Source: Guptibacillus hwajinpoensis (GTDB taxonomy: Bacteria; Bacillota; Bacilli; Bacillales; Guptibacillaceae). From it: a stretch of DNA of 64,000 bases. The stretch lies in assembly GCF_020171785.1 (NCBI RefSeq), contig NZ_JAIVAE010000007.1, positions 1-64,000 on the forward strand, given 5' to 3'. Position 1 is the stretch's first letter, and each line of letters begins with the position of its first letter. The position numbers were made by a program, and so were the translations under genes. This document shows positions 1 through 9,219 of this stretch, piece after piece. Under the pieces are notes generated by a model that saw only the letters and a program-made list of their open reading frames with translations, was not told the DNA's origin and ran no database searches.

Positions 1-83
1 GAGCTAGGTGAAGGAGAGTTTTTTTCATCTTATATACTTCAAAACACCATTTCAACTAACAGGAAAATCAAAACCATTAAAAA

Positions 84-149
84 AGCTTGTAGAGGAACCA
101 AGGGTTCCTCTACAAGCTGTGAGTCAGAATTTATTCTGACTCTTTTTTT
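84..149 (+). terminator. Tandem hairpins with T-tract
   Basis: Two hairpins follow each other. The first is a perfect 16-bp stem (84-99 with 103-118, 3-nt loop). The second pairs GAGTCAGA (121-128) with TCTGACTC (135-142) and runs into a T-tract at 141-149. The second one looks like a normal intrinsic terminator for a transcript entering from the left edge. The first could be a processing or mRNA-stability stem. Bases 1-83 show no gene. Confidence 0.75.
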
Positions 150-233
150 ATTTTAGTAAACGAGTTGTTTCTTTCAGCGGCCCTCTCTCAGAGGCGTTTG
201 TGTTCGAACCTTGTAAAGAAGGGGGAATTAGCC

Positions 234-566
234 TTGCTTGAAATAATTGAAATCGGAAAAAATGAGCATGGACGAGAGCTGACGATTCGAGAGCTCATTA
301 AGAAGCTTGAAGAACATCCTCTTGATCCAGCTTTTGAAGAAAGCGGGAATTTTATTTTTCCATATCAGCCACTTCGTGATGCAAAACGGTATGAGGGTTG
401 TCGAGCATTTTTCGGAGATTTTGCGATGATATCCTGTCGTTTCTTTATTGTGACAGATGAAAAGGTACTGATAGACGAGTTAATAAAAGCGATCAAAGAA
501 AACCAGGAACGCATCGATTATGGAAGATTAAGAGATGTACAGATGAATGGTCGGGTATCGCATTAA
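234..566 (+). CDS. Small protein of unknown function
   Basis: A 110-residue protein that I do not recognise. The start is taken as TTG at 234 because GGGGG at 221-225 sits 8 nt upstream; a longer in-frame reading to 165 has no ribosome site. The protein is soluble and charged, with an amphipathic helix near the N terminus (RELTIRELIKKLEEH), a central aromatic part (NFIFPYQPLRDAKRYEG) and a C-terminal helix. There is no signal peptide, membrane segment or metal motif. It lies just after a terminator and 45 bp before yusU in the same direction, so the two may share a transcript. Function is unknown. Confidence 0.6.
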   Translation: MLEIIEIGKNEHGRELTIRELIKKLEEHPLDPAFEESGNFIFPYQPLRDAKRYEGCRAFFGDFAMISCRFFIVTDEKVLIDELIKAIKENQERIDYGRLRDVQMNGRVSH

Positions 567-611
567 ATATGCTACAATTGGGGTATTCTGCGTGTGATTG
601 GAGTGAGTAAA

Positions 612-884
612 ATGAGTCTTGAAACACTTCAGGAACAAGTTGATGGATTGATGGATAAATATACAGAGCTTCTCCTTGGAGATACAAGCCCTGAGCTCAA
701 GGAGAAAGTAAAGCTGTGGGCCATGTACACGCATCTCTCAAAAACGATGCCTCCATTAGCGAAGCACTGGAACCAAACATATCCTGATGCAAAAGATGCC
801 ATGAAAGAGTTAGTGGCTGAAATTAAAACCATGAATGAAGAGCACCGAAAAGCTCAAGCGTCAAATAAAGACACTGATCAATGA
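612..884 (+). CDS. yusU: YusU-like DUF2573 family protein
   Basis: A 90-residue protein matching by eye the short YusU/DUF2573 type of Bacillaceae: acidic, all-helical, with the central sequence KEKVKLWAMYTHLSKTMPPL. ATG 612 is preferred over ATG 594 because GGAG at 600-603 is 8 nt upstream of it. No secretion signal or catalytic motif is seen. It is followed directly by a terminator and lies upstream of fadM in the same direction. The molecular role is not known. Confidence 0.65.
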   Translation: MSLETLQEQVDGLMDKYTELLLGDTSPELKEKVKLWAMYTHLSKTMPPLAKHWNQTYPDAKDAMKELVAEIKTMNEEHRKAQASNKDTDQ

Positions 885-914
885 AACCAGGATTTCTTCT
901 GGTTTCATTTTTTT
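882..914 (+). terminator. Intrinsic terminator after yusU
   Basis: TGAAACCAG (882-890) pairs with CTGGTTTCA (899-907) around an 8-nt loop and is followed by a T-tract. The stem includes the yusU stop codon. Confidence 0.85.
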
Positions 915-1190
915 GCATAGACAAATTTTAATAAGTGTAGCCACAAATAAACAAAAGTTAAGTATCCGAAAAAGACGATCGGAAATATACTAGTGTATGA
1001 CTTTTACTTTCTGTTTAGAGGGGTATAGAGTAAGGAGATAGTTAAAATTTAACAAGATTAATTCGAGAGAAAATCTATCAAAACTAGACTAATCTATAGC
1101 ATGTCATGGTAAAATAGCATTGAAGGCGAAATATGGCGGTATTTGATACTATATGCCGATTTTCTCCAGAATATATTTTTTATAGCGCTT
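915..1190. other. Intergenic stretch, no gene seen
   Basis: AT-rich spacer between the yusU terminator and fadM. I see no open frame with a ribosome site. A weak promoter-like pair (GACTAA at 1087-1092, TAAAAT at 1110-1115, 17-bp spacing) could drive fadM but only the -10 is convincing. Confidence 0.4.
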
Positions 1191-1204
1191 TGTATGCGTT
1201 TTCA
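1191..1204 (+). promoter_or_regulatory. Candidate CcpA cre site before fadM
   Basis: TGTATGCGTTTTCA agrees with the cre consensus TGWAANCGNTNWCA at 13 of 14 positions (mismatch at position 5). It ends just before the fadM ribosome site, where bound CcpA could block transcription. Catabolite repression of proline or fatty-acid use would make sense, but this is inference. Confidence 0.35.
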
Positions 1205-1217
1205 TGGAGGGGTTATG

Positions 1218-2132
1218 ATGGAACAAGTAATGCGTAATTTCTTTTTATACATGGGGAAGAATAGGGTAGCAACGAAAGTAGCGAAACGGTATGGTATGCG
1301 TTTTGGAGCAAGTCGCTTTGTAGCTGGTGCTTCTCTTGATAGTTCCGTGAACGCGATAAAAAAGTTAAATCAAAAAGGATTGTCCGTTACAATCGATCAT
1401 CTCGGTGAATTTGTTGATAATGCTGCTGAGGCGGATGAAATGACAAATCACTGTATTGAAGCGATTGAGCGTATTGCAGCAGAAAACCTTGATTCTCAGC
1501 TTTCTCTTAAACTAACATCTATGGGTCTCGATATTGATGATCAGATGGCATTAAAGAATATGCGTCGCATTCTCGAAGCCGCTGATCGCCACGACGTGTT
1601 TGTCACAATCGATATGGAAGATTTCGAGAGGTGCGGTAAAACCATTGAAATTTTCACTGAACTTAAGAAAGAATTCGCAAACATCGGTACTGTTCTTCAA
1701 GCCTATTTGTACCGGGTAGCTGAAGATATTGAGAAGTTAAATGAGCTGTCTCCTAATCTTAGACTTGTGAAAGGGGCTTATAAAGAGTCCCATAAAGTAG
1801 CATTCCCAGACAAAAAAGACGTCGATGAAAACTTTAAAAAGATTATTAAAATGCATTTATTAAATGGAAATTATACCGCGATTGCCACTCACGATACCCA
1901 GATTATTGAATACACAAAGAAACTTGTTGAAGAATACACTATTCCACATACACAATTTGAGTTTCAAATGCTTTATGGGATCTGTGTGGAAAAACAAGAG
2001 GAGCTTCTTAAAGAAGGTTATAAGATACGCGTCTATGTACCTTATGGTAAGGACTGGTACGGCTACTTTATGAGAAGACTTGCAGAGCGGCCGGCAAACG
2101 TGGCTTTTGTGTTAAAAGGAATGATGAAATAG
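1218..2132 (+). CDS. fadM: Proline dehydrogenase family protein FadM
   Basis: A 304-residue FAD-dependent proline dehydrogenase-type TIM barrel, the counterpart of B. subtilis FadM (YusM). Family members oxidise L-proline to pyrroline-5-carboxylate and pass electrons to the membrane. The C-terminal signature RVYVPYGKDWYGYFMRRLAE contains the substrate-binding Tyr and the paired Arg residues. LVKGAYKE and ATHDTQIIEYT are also typical barrel segments. ATG 1218 is chosen because GGAGG at 1206-1210 is 7 nt upstream; ATG 1215 is also possible. It precedes the fad operon in the same direction but is separated by a hairpin and a new promoter. Confidence 0.88.
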   Translation: MEQVMRNFFLYMGKNRVATKVAKRYGMRFGASRFVAGASLDSSVNAIKKLNQKGLSVTIDHLGEFVDNAAEADEMTNHCIEAIERIAAENLDSQLSLKLTSMGLDIDDQMALKNMRRILEAADRHDVFVTIDMEDFERCGKTIEIFTELKKEFANIGTVLQAYLYRVAEDIEKLNELSPNLRLVKGAYKESHKVAFPDKKDVDENFKKIIKMHLLNGNYTAIATHDTQIIEYTKKLVEEYTIPHTQFEFQMLYGICVEKQEELLKEGYKIRVYVPYGKDWYGYFMRRLAERPANVAFVLKGMMK

Positions 2133-2134
2133 AA

Positions 2135-2158
2135 GAAAGCGGACAATCGTCCGCTTTC
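2135..2158 (+). terminator. Hairpin after fadM
   Basis: GAAAGCGGAC (2135-2144) and GTCCGCTTTC (2149-2158) form a perfect 10-bp stem with a 4-nt loop. No T-tract follows, so it may be a weak terminator or a 3'-end stabiliser. Confidence 0.5.
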
Positions 2159-2211
2159 AACAAGTTGTGCTTAAATTCGTAAAATTTTGTTAAAAAAATA
2201 TACGTGGTATA

Positions 2212-2240
2212 TTGCTAAATTTCAGAATATATTTTATAGT
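2212..2240 (+). promoter_or_regulatory. SigA-type promoter of fadN-fadA-fadE
   Basis: TTGCTA (2212-2217) and TATAGT (2235-2240) with 17-bp spacing. The predicted start near 2247 places the FadR operator in the 5' leader. Confidence 0.6.
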
Positions 2241-2283
2241 ATAGACAGAGGAAATGATCTCGCTCTTTTTTTTGAGACAAAAA

Positions 2284-2301
2284 TGAATGAGCATTCATTC
2301 A
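2284..2301 (+). promoter_or_regulatory. FadR operator
   Basis: TGAATGAGCATTCATTCA is a full match to the B. subtilis FadR consensus TGAATGAnnnnTCATTCA. It lies about 40 bp downstream of the predicted transcription start and 16 bp before fadN, so a bound repressor would act as a roadblock. In B. subtilis long-chain acyl-CoA releases FadR, inducing beta-oxidation genes. Confidence 0.88.
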
Positions 2302-2317
2302 ACAGGGGAGGTTCGCT

Positions 2318-4714
2318 ATGACACGTAGCATTCATAAAGTAGCTGTATTAGGAGCAGGAGTAATGGGATCAGGCATTGCCGCCCACCTGGCGAATGTTGG
2401 AATTCCAAGTTTGTTATTGGATATTGCACCAAAAGAACCAAACGAGAAAGAAAAAGCTAAAGGACTTACGCTAGCTGATCGCGCTGTCAGAAACAGACTT
2501 GCATCAGAGGCGATTGAAAAGTTAAAGAAACAAAAGCCAGCACCACTTTCGAAAAAAGATCACATTCAATTAATTGAAGCAGGAAATATGGAAGATGATA
2601 TGGAGCGCTTGCAGGAAGTTGACTGGATCATTGAAGTGGTTGTTGAAAACTTAGAAATTAAGAAAAAAGTATATGAAAAAGTTGATCAGTATAGACGACC
2701 TGGAACGATTGTAAGCTCAAATACATCAGGTATATCGGTTGAAGCAATGGCAGAAGATCGCTCGGAAGATTTTAGAAAACACTTTCTTGGTACACATTTC
2801 TTTAACCCACCAAGATATTTAAAACTTCTTGAAGTGATTCCTACGAAAGATACCGATCCAGAAGTTCTCTCATATATGAAAACATTTGGTGAGGATACGC
2901 TTGGCAAAGGCGTCGTCGAAACGAAAGATACCCCAAACTTTATTGCCAATCGCATTGGAACATATGGACTTCTTGTAACAGTGAGAGAAATGCTAAACCG
3001 CGGCTTTTCGGTTGGTGAAGTAGATTCCGTTACTGGTCCAGCAATCGGCCGTCCAAAAAGTGCCACGTTTAGAACGCTTGATGTAGTTGGTCTTGATACG
3101 TTTATTCACGTAGCAAACAACGTTTTTGAACAGGTTGAAGGCGATGAAAAAGAAGTTTTCCGTATACCTGAATTTATGCAGCAGATGAAAGAAAAAGGCT
3201 GGATTGGAGCAAAAGCAGGTCAGGGCTTTTTCGTAAAGCAAAAAGGGGCAAAAGGTAGCGAAATTTTAGAGTTAAATCCAAAAACGCTTGAATATGAACC
3301 AAGACAGAAATTAAAAACAGCATCTGTTGAGGCTAGTAAACAAGCAAAGTCAAAAGCGGATAAACTGAAAGCGCTTGCTTACGCGAATGATCGCGCTGGT
3401 GAGTTAATCTGGAACATTATGAAACCTGTCCTTCTTTATTCTGCGGAGAAAGCTTATGAAATTGCAGACGATATTGATGCCGTCGATCGCGCGATGAAAT
3501 GGGGCTTTGGCTGGGAAATGGGTCCTTTTGAAACGTGGGATGCATTAGGAGTAGAGAAATCCGTTGCTCGAATGAAGGAAGAAGGCGAAACGATTCCTGA
3601 ATGGGTCGATCAGATGCTTGCTTCAGGGCAGACCTCTTTCTATCAGCAGGAAGGCGCCACTCAATCTTTCTATCATAAAGGTGATCAGAAAGTAGTTGAA
3701 GAAAGCAAGAAGATTATTCATCTTAAAGGACTAAAAGCTCAGAATCGCGTGATTAAGAAAAACACTGGCGCAACGCTTCTTGACCTTGGCGATGGCGTCG
3801 CTGGTCTTGAGTTCCATTCTCCAAATAATGCGATCGGGATGGATATTCTTCAAATGATCAACGAAGCTGTTGATGAAACGGAGAAGAACTTTGAAGGGCT
3901 TGTGATTGGAAACCAGGGTAAAAATTTCTGTGTGGGTGCCAATGTTGCTTACATGTTAATGGAAGCGCAGGATGATAATTTCTTTGAAATTGAAATGGTT
4001 GCTAGGAAGTTTCAGCAGTCAATGGGGCGTATCCGTTATTCAAAGAAACCAGTTGTTGCAGCGCCTTTCCAAATGACACTAGGTGGTGGAGCGGAAGTAT
4101 GTATGCCTGCCGCTTCCATTCAAGCTTCATTTGAAACCTATATGGGTCTTGTAGAAGTAGGGGTAGGCTTGATTCCAGGCGGAGGCGGAAACAAAGAGCT
4201 TTATCTTCGCCAGTTGGAACAAACACCTCCTGGAGTGAATGTCAATCTTACTGATATTGCCGCCAATGTTTTTGAAACCATTGCAATGGCGAAAGTGTCA
4301 ACATCCGCACATGAAGCAATGGAGCGAGGGTTTATTCGGCCCCAGGATGGGATTAGTGCGAATGCAGATCACATTCTTCATGATGCAAAGGAAAAAGTGC
4401 TCTTCCTTGCTGAACAGGGCTATCAGCCGCCTGTTTCTAAAAAGATTCCAGTTGCAGGAGAAGCAGGATATGCTGCCATGCTAATGGGTGCGAAAACGAT
4501 GAAGTGGAGCGGTTACTTGTCAGATCATGATTTGACGATTGCAACGAAGCTTGCTCACGTTATTGCAGGCGGAAAAGTAAAAGAAGGAACACTTGTTGAT
4601 GAACAATATTTACTTGATCTTGAGCGTGAAGCGTTCCTCAGCCTGCTAGGAGAGCCAAAAACGCAAGCAAGAATGCAGCACATGTTAGTAAAAGGAAAGC
4701 CGCTGCGTAACTAG
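2318..4714 (+). CDS. fadN: 3-hydroxyacyl-CoA dehydrogenase / enoyl-CoA hydratase FadN
   Basis: A 798-residue bifunctional beta-oxidation enzyme. The N-terminal half is the NAD-binding hydroxyacyl-CoA dehydrogenase ([12 protein letters not shown] near residues 8-19; substrate segment [16 protein letters not shown]). The C-terminal half carries a crotonase fold ([17 protein letters not shown] and [11 protein letters not shown] supply the oxyanion-hole glycines). This order, dehydrogenase before hydratase, is the FadN arrangement and the reverse of E. coli FadB. ATG 2318 follows GGGGAGG. It is the first gene of an operon with fadA and fadE under FadR control, so it would hydrate and oxidise acyl-CoA chains in the cytoplasm. 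Confidence 0.95.
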   Translation: MTRSIHKVAVLGAGVMGSGIAAHLANVGIPSLLLDIAPKEPNEKEKAKGLTLADRAVRNRLASEAIEKLKKQKPAPLSKKDHIQLIEAGNMEDDMERLQEVDWIIEVVVENLEIKKKVYEKVDQYRRPGTIVSSNTSGISVEAMAEDRSEDFRKHFLGTHFFNPPRYLKLLEVIPTKDTDPEVLSYMKTFGEDTLGKGVVETKDTPNFIANRIGTYGLLVTVREMLNRGFSVGEVDSVTGPAIGRPKSATFRTLDVVGLDTFIHVANNVFEQVEGDEKEVFRIPEFMQQMKEKGWIGAKAGQGFFVKQKGAKGSEILELNPKTLEYEPRQKLKTASVEASKQAKSKADKLKALAYANDRAGELIWNIMKPVLLYSAEKAYEIADDIDAVDRAMKWGFGWEMGPFETWDALGVEKSVARMKEEGETIPEWVDQMLASGQTSFYQQEGATQSFYHKGDQKVVEESKKIIHLKGLKAQNRVIKKNTGATLLDLGDGVAGLEFHSPNNAIGMDILQMINEAVDETEKNFEGLVIGNQGKNFCVGANVAYMLMEAQDDNFFEIEMVARKFQQSMGRIRYSKKPVVAAPFQMTLGGGAEVCMPAASIQASFETYMGLVEVGVGLIPGGGGNKELYLRQLEQTPPGVNVNLTDIAANVFETIAMAKVSTSAHEAMERGFIRPQDGISANADHILHDAKEKVLFLAEQGYQPPVSKKIPVAGEAGYAAMLMGAKTMKWSGYLSDHDLTIATKLAHVIAGGKVKEGTLVDEQYLLDLEREAFLSLLGEPKTQARMQHMLVKGKPLRN

Positions 4715-4733
4715 TATGGAGGAGGGAAGTTTG

Positions 4734-5909
4734 ATGAGAGAAGCAGTTATTGTATCTGGAGCTAGAACACCTGTAGGAAAAGCTAATCGTGGCACGCTTG
4801 CAAATATGCGTCCTGATGATCTTGGGGCGATCACCGTGGCGGAAACGCTTAAGCGGGCAGGCGGTTATGATGGTGAAATAGATGACGTAATTATTGGATG
4901 TGCCATACCTGAAGCGGAACAAGGGCTAAACGTAGCGAGAATGGTCGGTGCAAGAGCGGGACTTTCAGAAACGGTTCCAGCGATTACGATCAATCGCTAT
5001 TGCTCCTCTGGCTTGCAAAGTATTGCTTATGCCGCTGAGCGAATTATGCTCGGGCAATCAGGGGCAATTCTAGCAGGTGGCGTAGAGTCTATGAGTCTTG
5101 TACCAATGGGGGGACACGTCATCAAGCCTAACCCGGCACTTGTAGAAGAAAAGCCGGAATATATTATGGGAATGGGTCACACTGCTGAAGAAGTGGCTCG
5201 TCGCTTTGAAATTAGCCGAGAAGATCAGGATGCTTTTGCATTAAGGAGTCATCAGCGTGCTGCTCAAGCAATCAAAGACGGTAAATTCCAGGATGAAATT
5301 GTTCCGGTTGAAGTGACGAAGAAGTGGATTGATGCGAAAAACAAGCTACAAGAAAAGAAATTTCTTTTTTCTCAGGATGAGGGAGTACGTGCAGATACAT
5401 CTCTAGACGTTCTAGGAAAATTGCGACCGGTCTTTAATGTAAGGGGTTCTGTTACAGCAGGGAACTCTTCACAAACTAGTGACGGAGCGGCGAGCGTCCT
5501 CGTCATGGATCGTGAAAAAGCGGAGAGCGAAGGATTAGCGCCAATGGCAAAATTCCGATCGTTTGCTGTAGCGGGAGTCGCGCCAGAAATCATGGGGGTT
5601 GGCCCAATTGAAGCCATTCCTAAAGCACTTCGTCTTGCAGGCCTCGAACTATCAGATATAGGATTGTTTGAACTAAACGAGGCTTTTGCTTCTCAATCAC
5701 TTCGCGTTATACGAAAGCTTGGTCTAGATGAAGACAAAGTGAATGTCAATGGGGGCGCCATTGCTCTAGGTCATCCACTTGGATGTACGGGGACGAAGCT
5801 AACGCTTAGTTTAATTCATGAAATGAAGCGTCGTGGAGAACAGTTTGGTGTTGTCACAATGTGTATTGGAGGCGGCATGGGTGCTGCTGGTGTGTTTGAA
5901 ATTCTATAA
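4734..5909 (+). CDS. fadA: Acetyl-CoA acyltransferase (3-ketoacyl-CoA thiolase) FadA
   Basis: A 391-residue thiolase, the usual length. It cleaves 3-ketoacyl-CoA with CoA to release acetyl-CoA. The nucleophilic cysteine is Cys90 in [12 protein letters not shown]; the second active-site block [17 protein letters not shown] and the C-terminal [13 protein letters not shown] loop are present. ATG 4734 is chosen because GGAGGAGGG lies just upstream; an in-frame ATG at 4716 overlaps that site. The gene starts 19 bp after fadN and forms the middle of the fad operon. Confidence 0.95.
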   Translation: MREAVIVSGARTPVGKANRGTLANMRPDDLGAITVAETLKRAGGYDGEIDDVIIGCAIPEAEQGLNVARMVGARAGLSETVPAITINRYCSSGLQSIAYAAERIMLGQSGAILAGGVESMSLVPMGGHVIKPNPALVEEKPEYIMGMGHTAEEVARRFEISREDQDAFALRSHQRAAQAIKDGKFQDEIVPVEVTKKWIDAKNKLQEKKFLFSQDEGVRADTSLDVLGKLRPVFNVRGSVTAGNSSQTSDGAASVLVMDREKAESEGLAPMAKFRSFAVAGVAPEIMGVGPIEAIPKALRLAGLELSDIGLFELNEAFASQSLRVIRKLGLDEDKVNVNGGAIALGHPLGCTGTKLTLSLIHEMKRRGEQFGVVTMCIGGGMGAAGVFEIL

Positions 5910-5935
5910 ACAATGAAAACGGAGGAATGATCAGC

Positions 5936-7720
5936 ATGTCTAATACAATGAACAAAACAATCAAAGGTGCGAGCTTTTTAGTAGAGGACGTTACGTTTGA
6001 AGATATTTTCACACCAGAGGATTTCTCTGATGAGCATGTCATGATGGGCAAAACAACGGAAGACTTTGTATTAAAAGAAGTCGTTCCTCAACTTGAGAAG
6101 CTTGAGAACCATGAGTTTGATATCTCTCGTACATTACTTGAAAAAGCAGGTGACCTTGGTCTTCTTGGAGCAGATGTACCTGAAGAATATGGTGGTTTAG
6201 GACTCGACAAAATTAGTTCTTCCGTGATAACAGAAAAATTCTCTCGTGCTCGAGGCTTTTCAGTTAGCTATGGTGCACACGTGGGAATTGGTTCACTGCC
6301 AATTGTGTTTTTCGGGAATGAAGATCAAAAGAAAAAGTACCTTCCAGGTCTAGCTACTGGCGAGAAGATTGCTGCCTATGCACTAACCGAGCCTGGTTCA
6401 GGGTCCGATGCTCTTGGAGCGAAAACGACAGCGAAGCTGAACGAAGAAGGAACGCACTACATTTTAAATGGTGAGAAGCAATGGATTACAAACTCTGCAT
6501 TTGCAGATGTCTTCATTGTATATGCGAAAATTGACGGTGAGAAGTTCACTGCTTTTATTGTGGAGCGTGATTCTAAAGGGCTTTCGACAGGTCCAGAAGA
6601 AAAGAAAATGGGAATTAAAGCTTCTTCTACAAGAACATTGATTCTTGATGATGTGATGGTACCTAAAGAAAATCTCCTTGGTGAAGCAGGGAAAGGCCAT
6701 GTGATTGCATTTAACATTCTGAATGTAGGTCGATATAAGCTTGCAGTTGGTACAATTGGTGCCATGAAGCGTGGGGTTGAACTTGCTGCTAAATATGCTA
6801 ACGAGCGTAAGCAATTCAACACGCCAATCGCAAAGTTCTCTCTTATTCAAGAAAAATTAGCAAACATGGCCGTTGCCACTTACGCTACGGAAAGCTCAAC
6901 ATACCGTACTGGTGGACTTTTCGAGCAAAAGTTAGGAAAACTCACTGATGAGGAACAGAAAAACGGTGCAAAAGTAGCGGAAGCAATTGCAGAATACGCG
7001 ATTGAATGCTCATTGAATAAAGTATTTGCTTCGGAATCACTTGATTATGTAGCTGATGAAGCGCTTCAAATTCACGGTGGTTATGGTTTCATGTCTGAAT
7101 ATGAAGTTGAGAAAATGTATCGTGATTCTCGCATTAACCGTATTTTTGAGGGAACTAATGAAATCAATCGTCTTCTTGTTCCAGGGACACTGGTTCGTAA
7201 GACAATGAAGGGTGAACTTCCATTATTTGAAAAAGCAACGGCTCTTCAAGAAGAACTCATGATGCTTACACCTCAAGAAATTGGGGATGCGCCACTTGAG
7301 CAAGAAAAGCACCTTGTTGCAATGGCAAAGAAAATCATGCTATTGGCTGCTGGAACAGCCGTGCAAAAGTATGGTAAAGCGCTTGATAAAGAGCAAGAAG
7401 TTTTATCAAACATCGCAGACATCGTAAGTGAAATCTACTCAATGGAGTCAGCTGTCCTACGCACAGAAAAAGCGATCAACAAAACGAGTGCAGAAAAGCA
7501 AAACCAAAAGCTTCTTCTTACACAAGTTTTCTGTCAGGAAGCGTTTAATCGCATTGAGGCACATGCGAAAGAAACGTTAGTGGCTGTTGAAACTGGCGAT
7601 TCTCTCCGTATGATGATTTCTGCTCTACGTAAACTGTCGCGCTACACGCCAATTAACGTAATTGCAAAGAAACGTGAAATTGCTGCTACCGTACTGGAAC
7701 AACAACGGTTTACTGTTTAA
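5936..7720 (+). CDS. fadE: Acyl-CoA dehydrogenase FadE
   Basis: A 594-residue FAD-linked acyl-CoA dehydrogenase, first step of beta-oxidation. Middle-domain signatures YALTEPGSGSDA and NGEKQWITNSAFAD, and the flavin/substrate segment QIHGGYGFMSEYEVE followed by RIFEGTNEINR, are present. About 160 residues follow the catalytic core, as in very-long-chain type enzymes and B. subtilis FadE (YusJ). ATG 5936 follows CGGAGGA by a good distance; ATG 5927 lies directly on that site. It is the last gene of the fad operon, 26 bp after fadA; electrons would go to the EtfAB flavoprotein, not encoded here. Confidence 0.95.
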   Translation: MSNTMNKTIKGASFLVEDVTFEDIFTPEDFSDEHVMMGKTTEDFVLKEVVPQLEKLENHEFDISRTLLEKAGDLGLLGADVPEEYGGLGLDKISSSVITEKFSRARGFSVSYGAHVGIGSLPIVFFGNEDQKKKYLPGLATGEKIAAYALTEPGSGSDALGAKTTAKLNEEGTHYILNGEKQWITNSAFADVFIVYAKIDGEKFTAFIVERDSKGLSTGPEEKKMGIKASSTRTLILDDVMVPKENLLGEAGKGHVIAFNILNVGRYKLAVGTIGAMKRGVELAAKYANERKQFNTPIAKFSLIQEKLANMAVATYATESSTYRTGGLFEQKLGKLTDEEQKNGAKVAEAIAEYAIECSLNKVFASESLDYVADEALQIHGGYGFMSEYEVEKMYRDSRINRIFEGTNEINRLLVPGTLVRKTMKGELPLFEKATALQEELMMLTPQEIGDAPLEQEKHLVAMAKKIMLLAAGTAVQKYGKALDKEQEVLSNIADIVSEIYSMESAVLRTEKAINKTSAEKQNQKLLLTQVFCQEAFNRIEAHAKETLVAVETGDSLRMMISALRKLSRYTPINVIAKKREIAATVLEQQRFTV

Positions 7721-7780
7721 TTAACTAAGGTTATGTCATTCAATGATTTAAAATCACTTCCAAACCAAACTCTCTTTTTA

Positions 7781-7808
7781 TCCCTCCAACATTGGGGGGA
7801 TTTTTTTC
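7781..7808 (+). terminator. Terminator of the fad operon
   Basis: TCCCTCCAA (7781-7789) pairs with TTGGGGGGA (7792-7800, one G-T pair), followed by a T-tract. Confidence 0.8.
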
Positions 7809-7960
7809 TCCTTATTAGGAAATATAAAGAGTGGATTTATTAAAGGATTTTAGTTTTTTATGCCGAAAGCTACTTTTAGAGAAGCGTCTGTATTTGTCCT
7901 TATCCTGTCATGTGGTAAACTATCCATAGAATCACATGATGCCTTTAAGGAGGAACAGAT

Positions 7961-8320
7961 TTGCCCATTACATTTTATGCCTATCCTAAATGCGGGACAT
8001 GCCGTAAAGCCAAAAAATGGTTTGAGCAAAACGATGTAGAAGTAAATGAAATTCATATCGTAGAAAATCCGCCGTCGAAAGATGAATTAGCTACAATGGT
8101 TAATCAGAGTGGATTACCAATCAAGAAGTTTTTTAACACAAGTGGTCAGAAGTATCGAGAGCTTGGTTTAAAAGATAAAGTTGCCTCATCTTCTCAAGAT
8201 GAATTGCTCGATATCCTTTCATCTGATGGGATGTTAATAAAGCGCCCATTAGTAACAGATGGACAGAATGTGACAGTCGGATTTAAGGAAGATGTTTTTG
8301 AGGAAATGTGGAAACGATAA
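7961..8320 (+). CDS. yusI: ArsC/Spx-family thiol protein YusI
   Basis: A 119-residue thioredoxin-fold protein of the arsenate reductase/Spx family. The N-terminal strand ends in KCGTCRK (Cys11, Cys14), the redox pair. Later blocks FNTSGQKYRELGLKDK and LIKRPLVTDG with the conserved Arg-Pro are typical of ArsC-like proteins. It is shorter and unlike true Spx in its tail, so it is probably not the transcriptional regulator. TTG 7961 is the start, with AAGGAGGA at 7948-7955. It precedes gcvH as in B. subtilis. The substrate is unknown. Confidence 0.85.
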   Translation: MPITFYAYPKCGTCRKAKKWFEQNDVEVNEIHIVENPPSKDELATMVNQSGLPIKKFFNTSGQKYRELGLKDKVASSSQDELLDILSSDGMLIKRPLVTDGQNVTVGFKEDVFEEMWKR

Positions 8321-8338
8321 AATAGTTGCTTAATTAAT

Positions 8339-8362
8339 AATAACTATTATACGATAGTTATT
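8339..8362. promoter_or_regulatory. Palindrome over the predicted gcvH promoter
   Basis: AATAACTAT (8339-8347) and ATAGTTATT (8354-8362) are perfect 9-bp inverted arms. Their 6-nt centre TATACG would be the -10 of a promoter with TTGCTT (8326-8331) as -35, spacing 16. The geometry looks like an operator for a dimeric repressor; no T-tract follows, so a terminator is less likely. I cannot assign a regulator. Confidence 0.45.
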
Positions 8363-8417
8363 GTAATTAATATAATTGACCTTAATTAAGAGGAATTATT
8401 TCAGGGAGGAATTACCA

Positions 8418-8807
8418 ATGAACTTACCAAAAGATTTTCGCTACTCAGAAGAACACGAATGGGTACAAGTACAAGAAGACGGAAACATCCGAATCGGTAT
8501 TACAGATTTCGCTCAATCAGAACTTGGAGACATCGTATTTGTTGAACTTCCAGAAGAAGGCGACACAATCGAATCCGACGAGCCATTTGGTAGCGTTGAG
8601 TCTGTAAAAACTGTATCCGAGTTGTACGCACCAATCTCAGGCAAAGTTCTTTCTGTCAATGAAGATTTAGAAGACAGCCCTGAATTTGTTAATGATTCTC
8701 CATATGAAAAAGCATGGATGGTTGTTGTAGAACCTTCTGAGCCTTCTCAAATTGAAGAACTAATGACTGCAGAAGCTTACGAAAAAATGGTAAGTGAAGA
8801 CGAATAA
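8418..8807 (+). CDS. gcvH: Glycine cleavage system H protein
   Basis: A 129-residue lipoyl carrier that shuttles the aminomethyl group between the P, T and L proteins. The lipoylation lysine is Lys64 in [12 protein letters not shown]. The N-terminal block [10 protein letters not shown] and the [19 protein letters not shown] strand are typical. ATG 8418 follows GGGAGGA; an upstream in-frame ATG at 8376 lacks a ribosome site. In Bacillus GcvH also acts as the lipoate relay to 2-oxoacid dehydrogenases, so it connects functionally with lipA at 48.3 kb. No other gcv genes are in the window. Confidence 0.95.
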   Translation: MNLPKDFRYSEEHEWVQVQEDGNIRIGITDFAQSELGDIVFVELPEEGDTIESDEPFGSVESVKTVSELYAPISGKVLSVNEDLEDSPEFVNDSPYEKAWMVVVEPSEPSQIEELMTAEAYEKMVSEDE

Positions 8808-8963
8808 TAAACTCAATGTGTTGTGCCATCACCCATTTACAAAATAAATGATGAGATGAAACGGTTCATCATACACTCTACTTAGTGGTTCTTTTTTGTT
8901 TTAGTCATCTGTTAGTCACATAGAGGCTTTATGGAAAGAAACGATATAGAGGAGATGATCCAA

Positions 8964-9212
8964 ATGATTGATACTTCTCGTCCTATGGTAAGAATTGATG
9001 TCACGAACAAGATTCATGGTAAATTTGATCAAAAAGCAATGAATTTGTATCTGAACAAAGAAAAAATCGGCCGTATTTTATTCTCTGATCAGGGCAATCG
9101 CTACGAATTATCAGACGGATACGAATTTGATCAACATAAAATTTACCACTATGAACAAGTTTTAGAGCAAAAGGCAAAGTATGTCGAAGACTGCGACCTC
9201 GGCTGGTGTTAG
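8964..9212 (+). CDS. yusG: YusG-like small protein (DUF2553 type)
   Basis: An 82-residue cytoplasmic protein that fits YusG by position (between gcvH and yusF) and length. It contains a short beta-rich core (VRIDVTNKIHGKFDQ; KEKIGRILFSDQ) and ends in a CxxxxxC pair (CDLGWC). ATG 8964 is preferred because GGAG lies about 10 nt upstream; ATG 8931 gives an 11-residue longer version with a weaker site. Function is unknown. Confidence 0.65.
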   Translation: MIDTSRPMVRIDVTNKIHGKFDQKAMNLYLNKEKIGRILFSDQGNRYELSDGYEFDQHKIYHYEQVLEQKAKYVEDCDLGWC

Positions 9213-9219
9213 TAAGAAA

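Noticed and set aside
6464-6850. Overlapping minus-strand frames of over 120 codons inside fadE
   Set aside because: They lie opposite a clear acyl-CoA dehydrogenase and have no ribosome site; shadows of the real gene.
8855-8870. GATGAA/TTCATC hairpin between gcvH and yusG
   Set aside because: Only 6 bp, AT-rich, with no T-tract directly after it; too weak to call a terminator.
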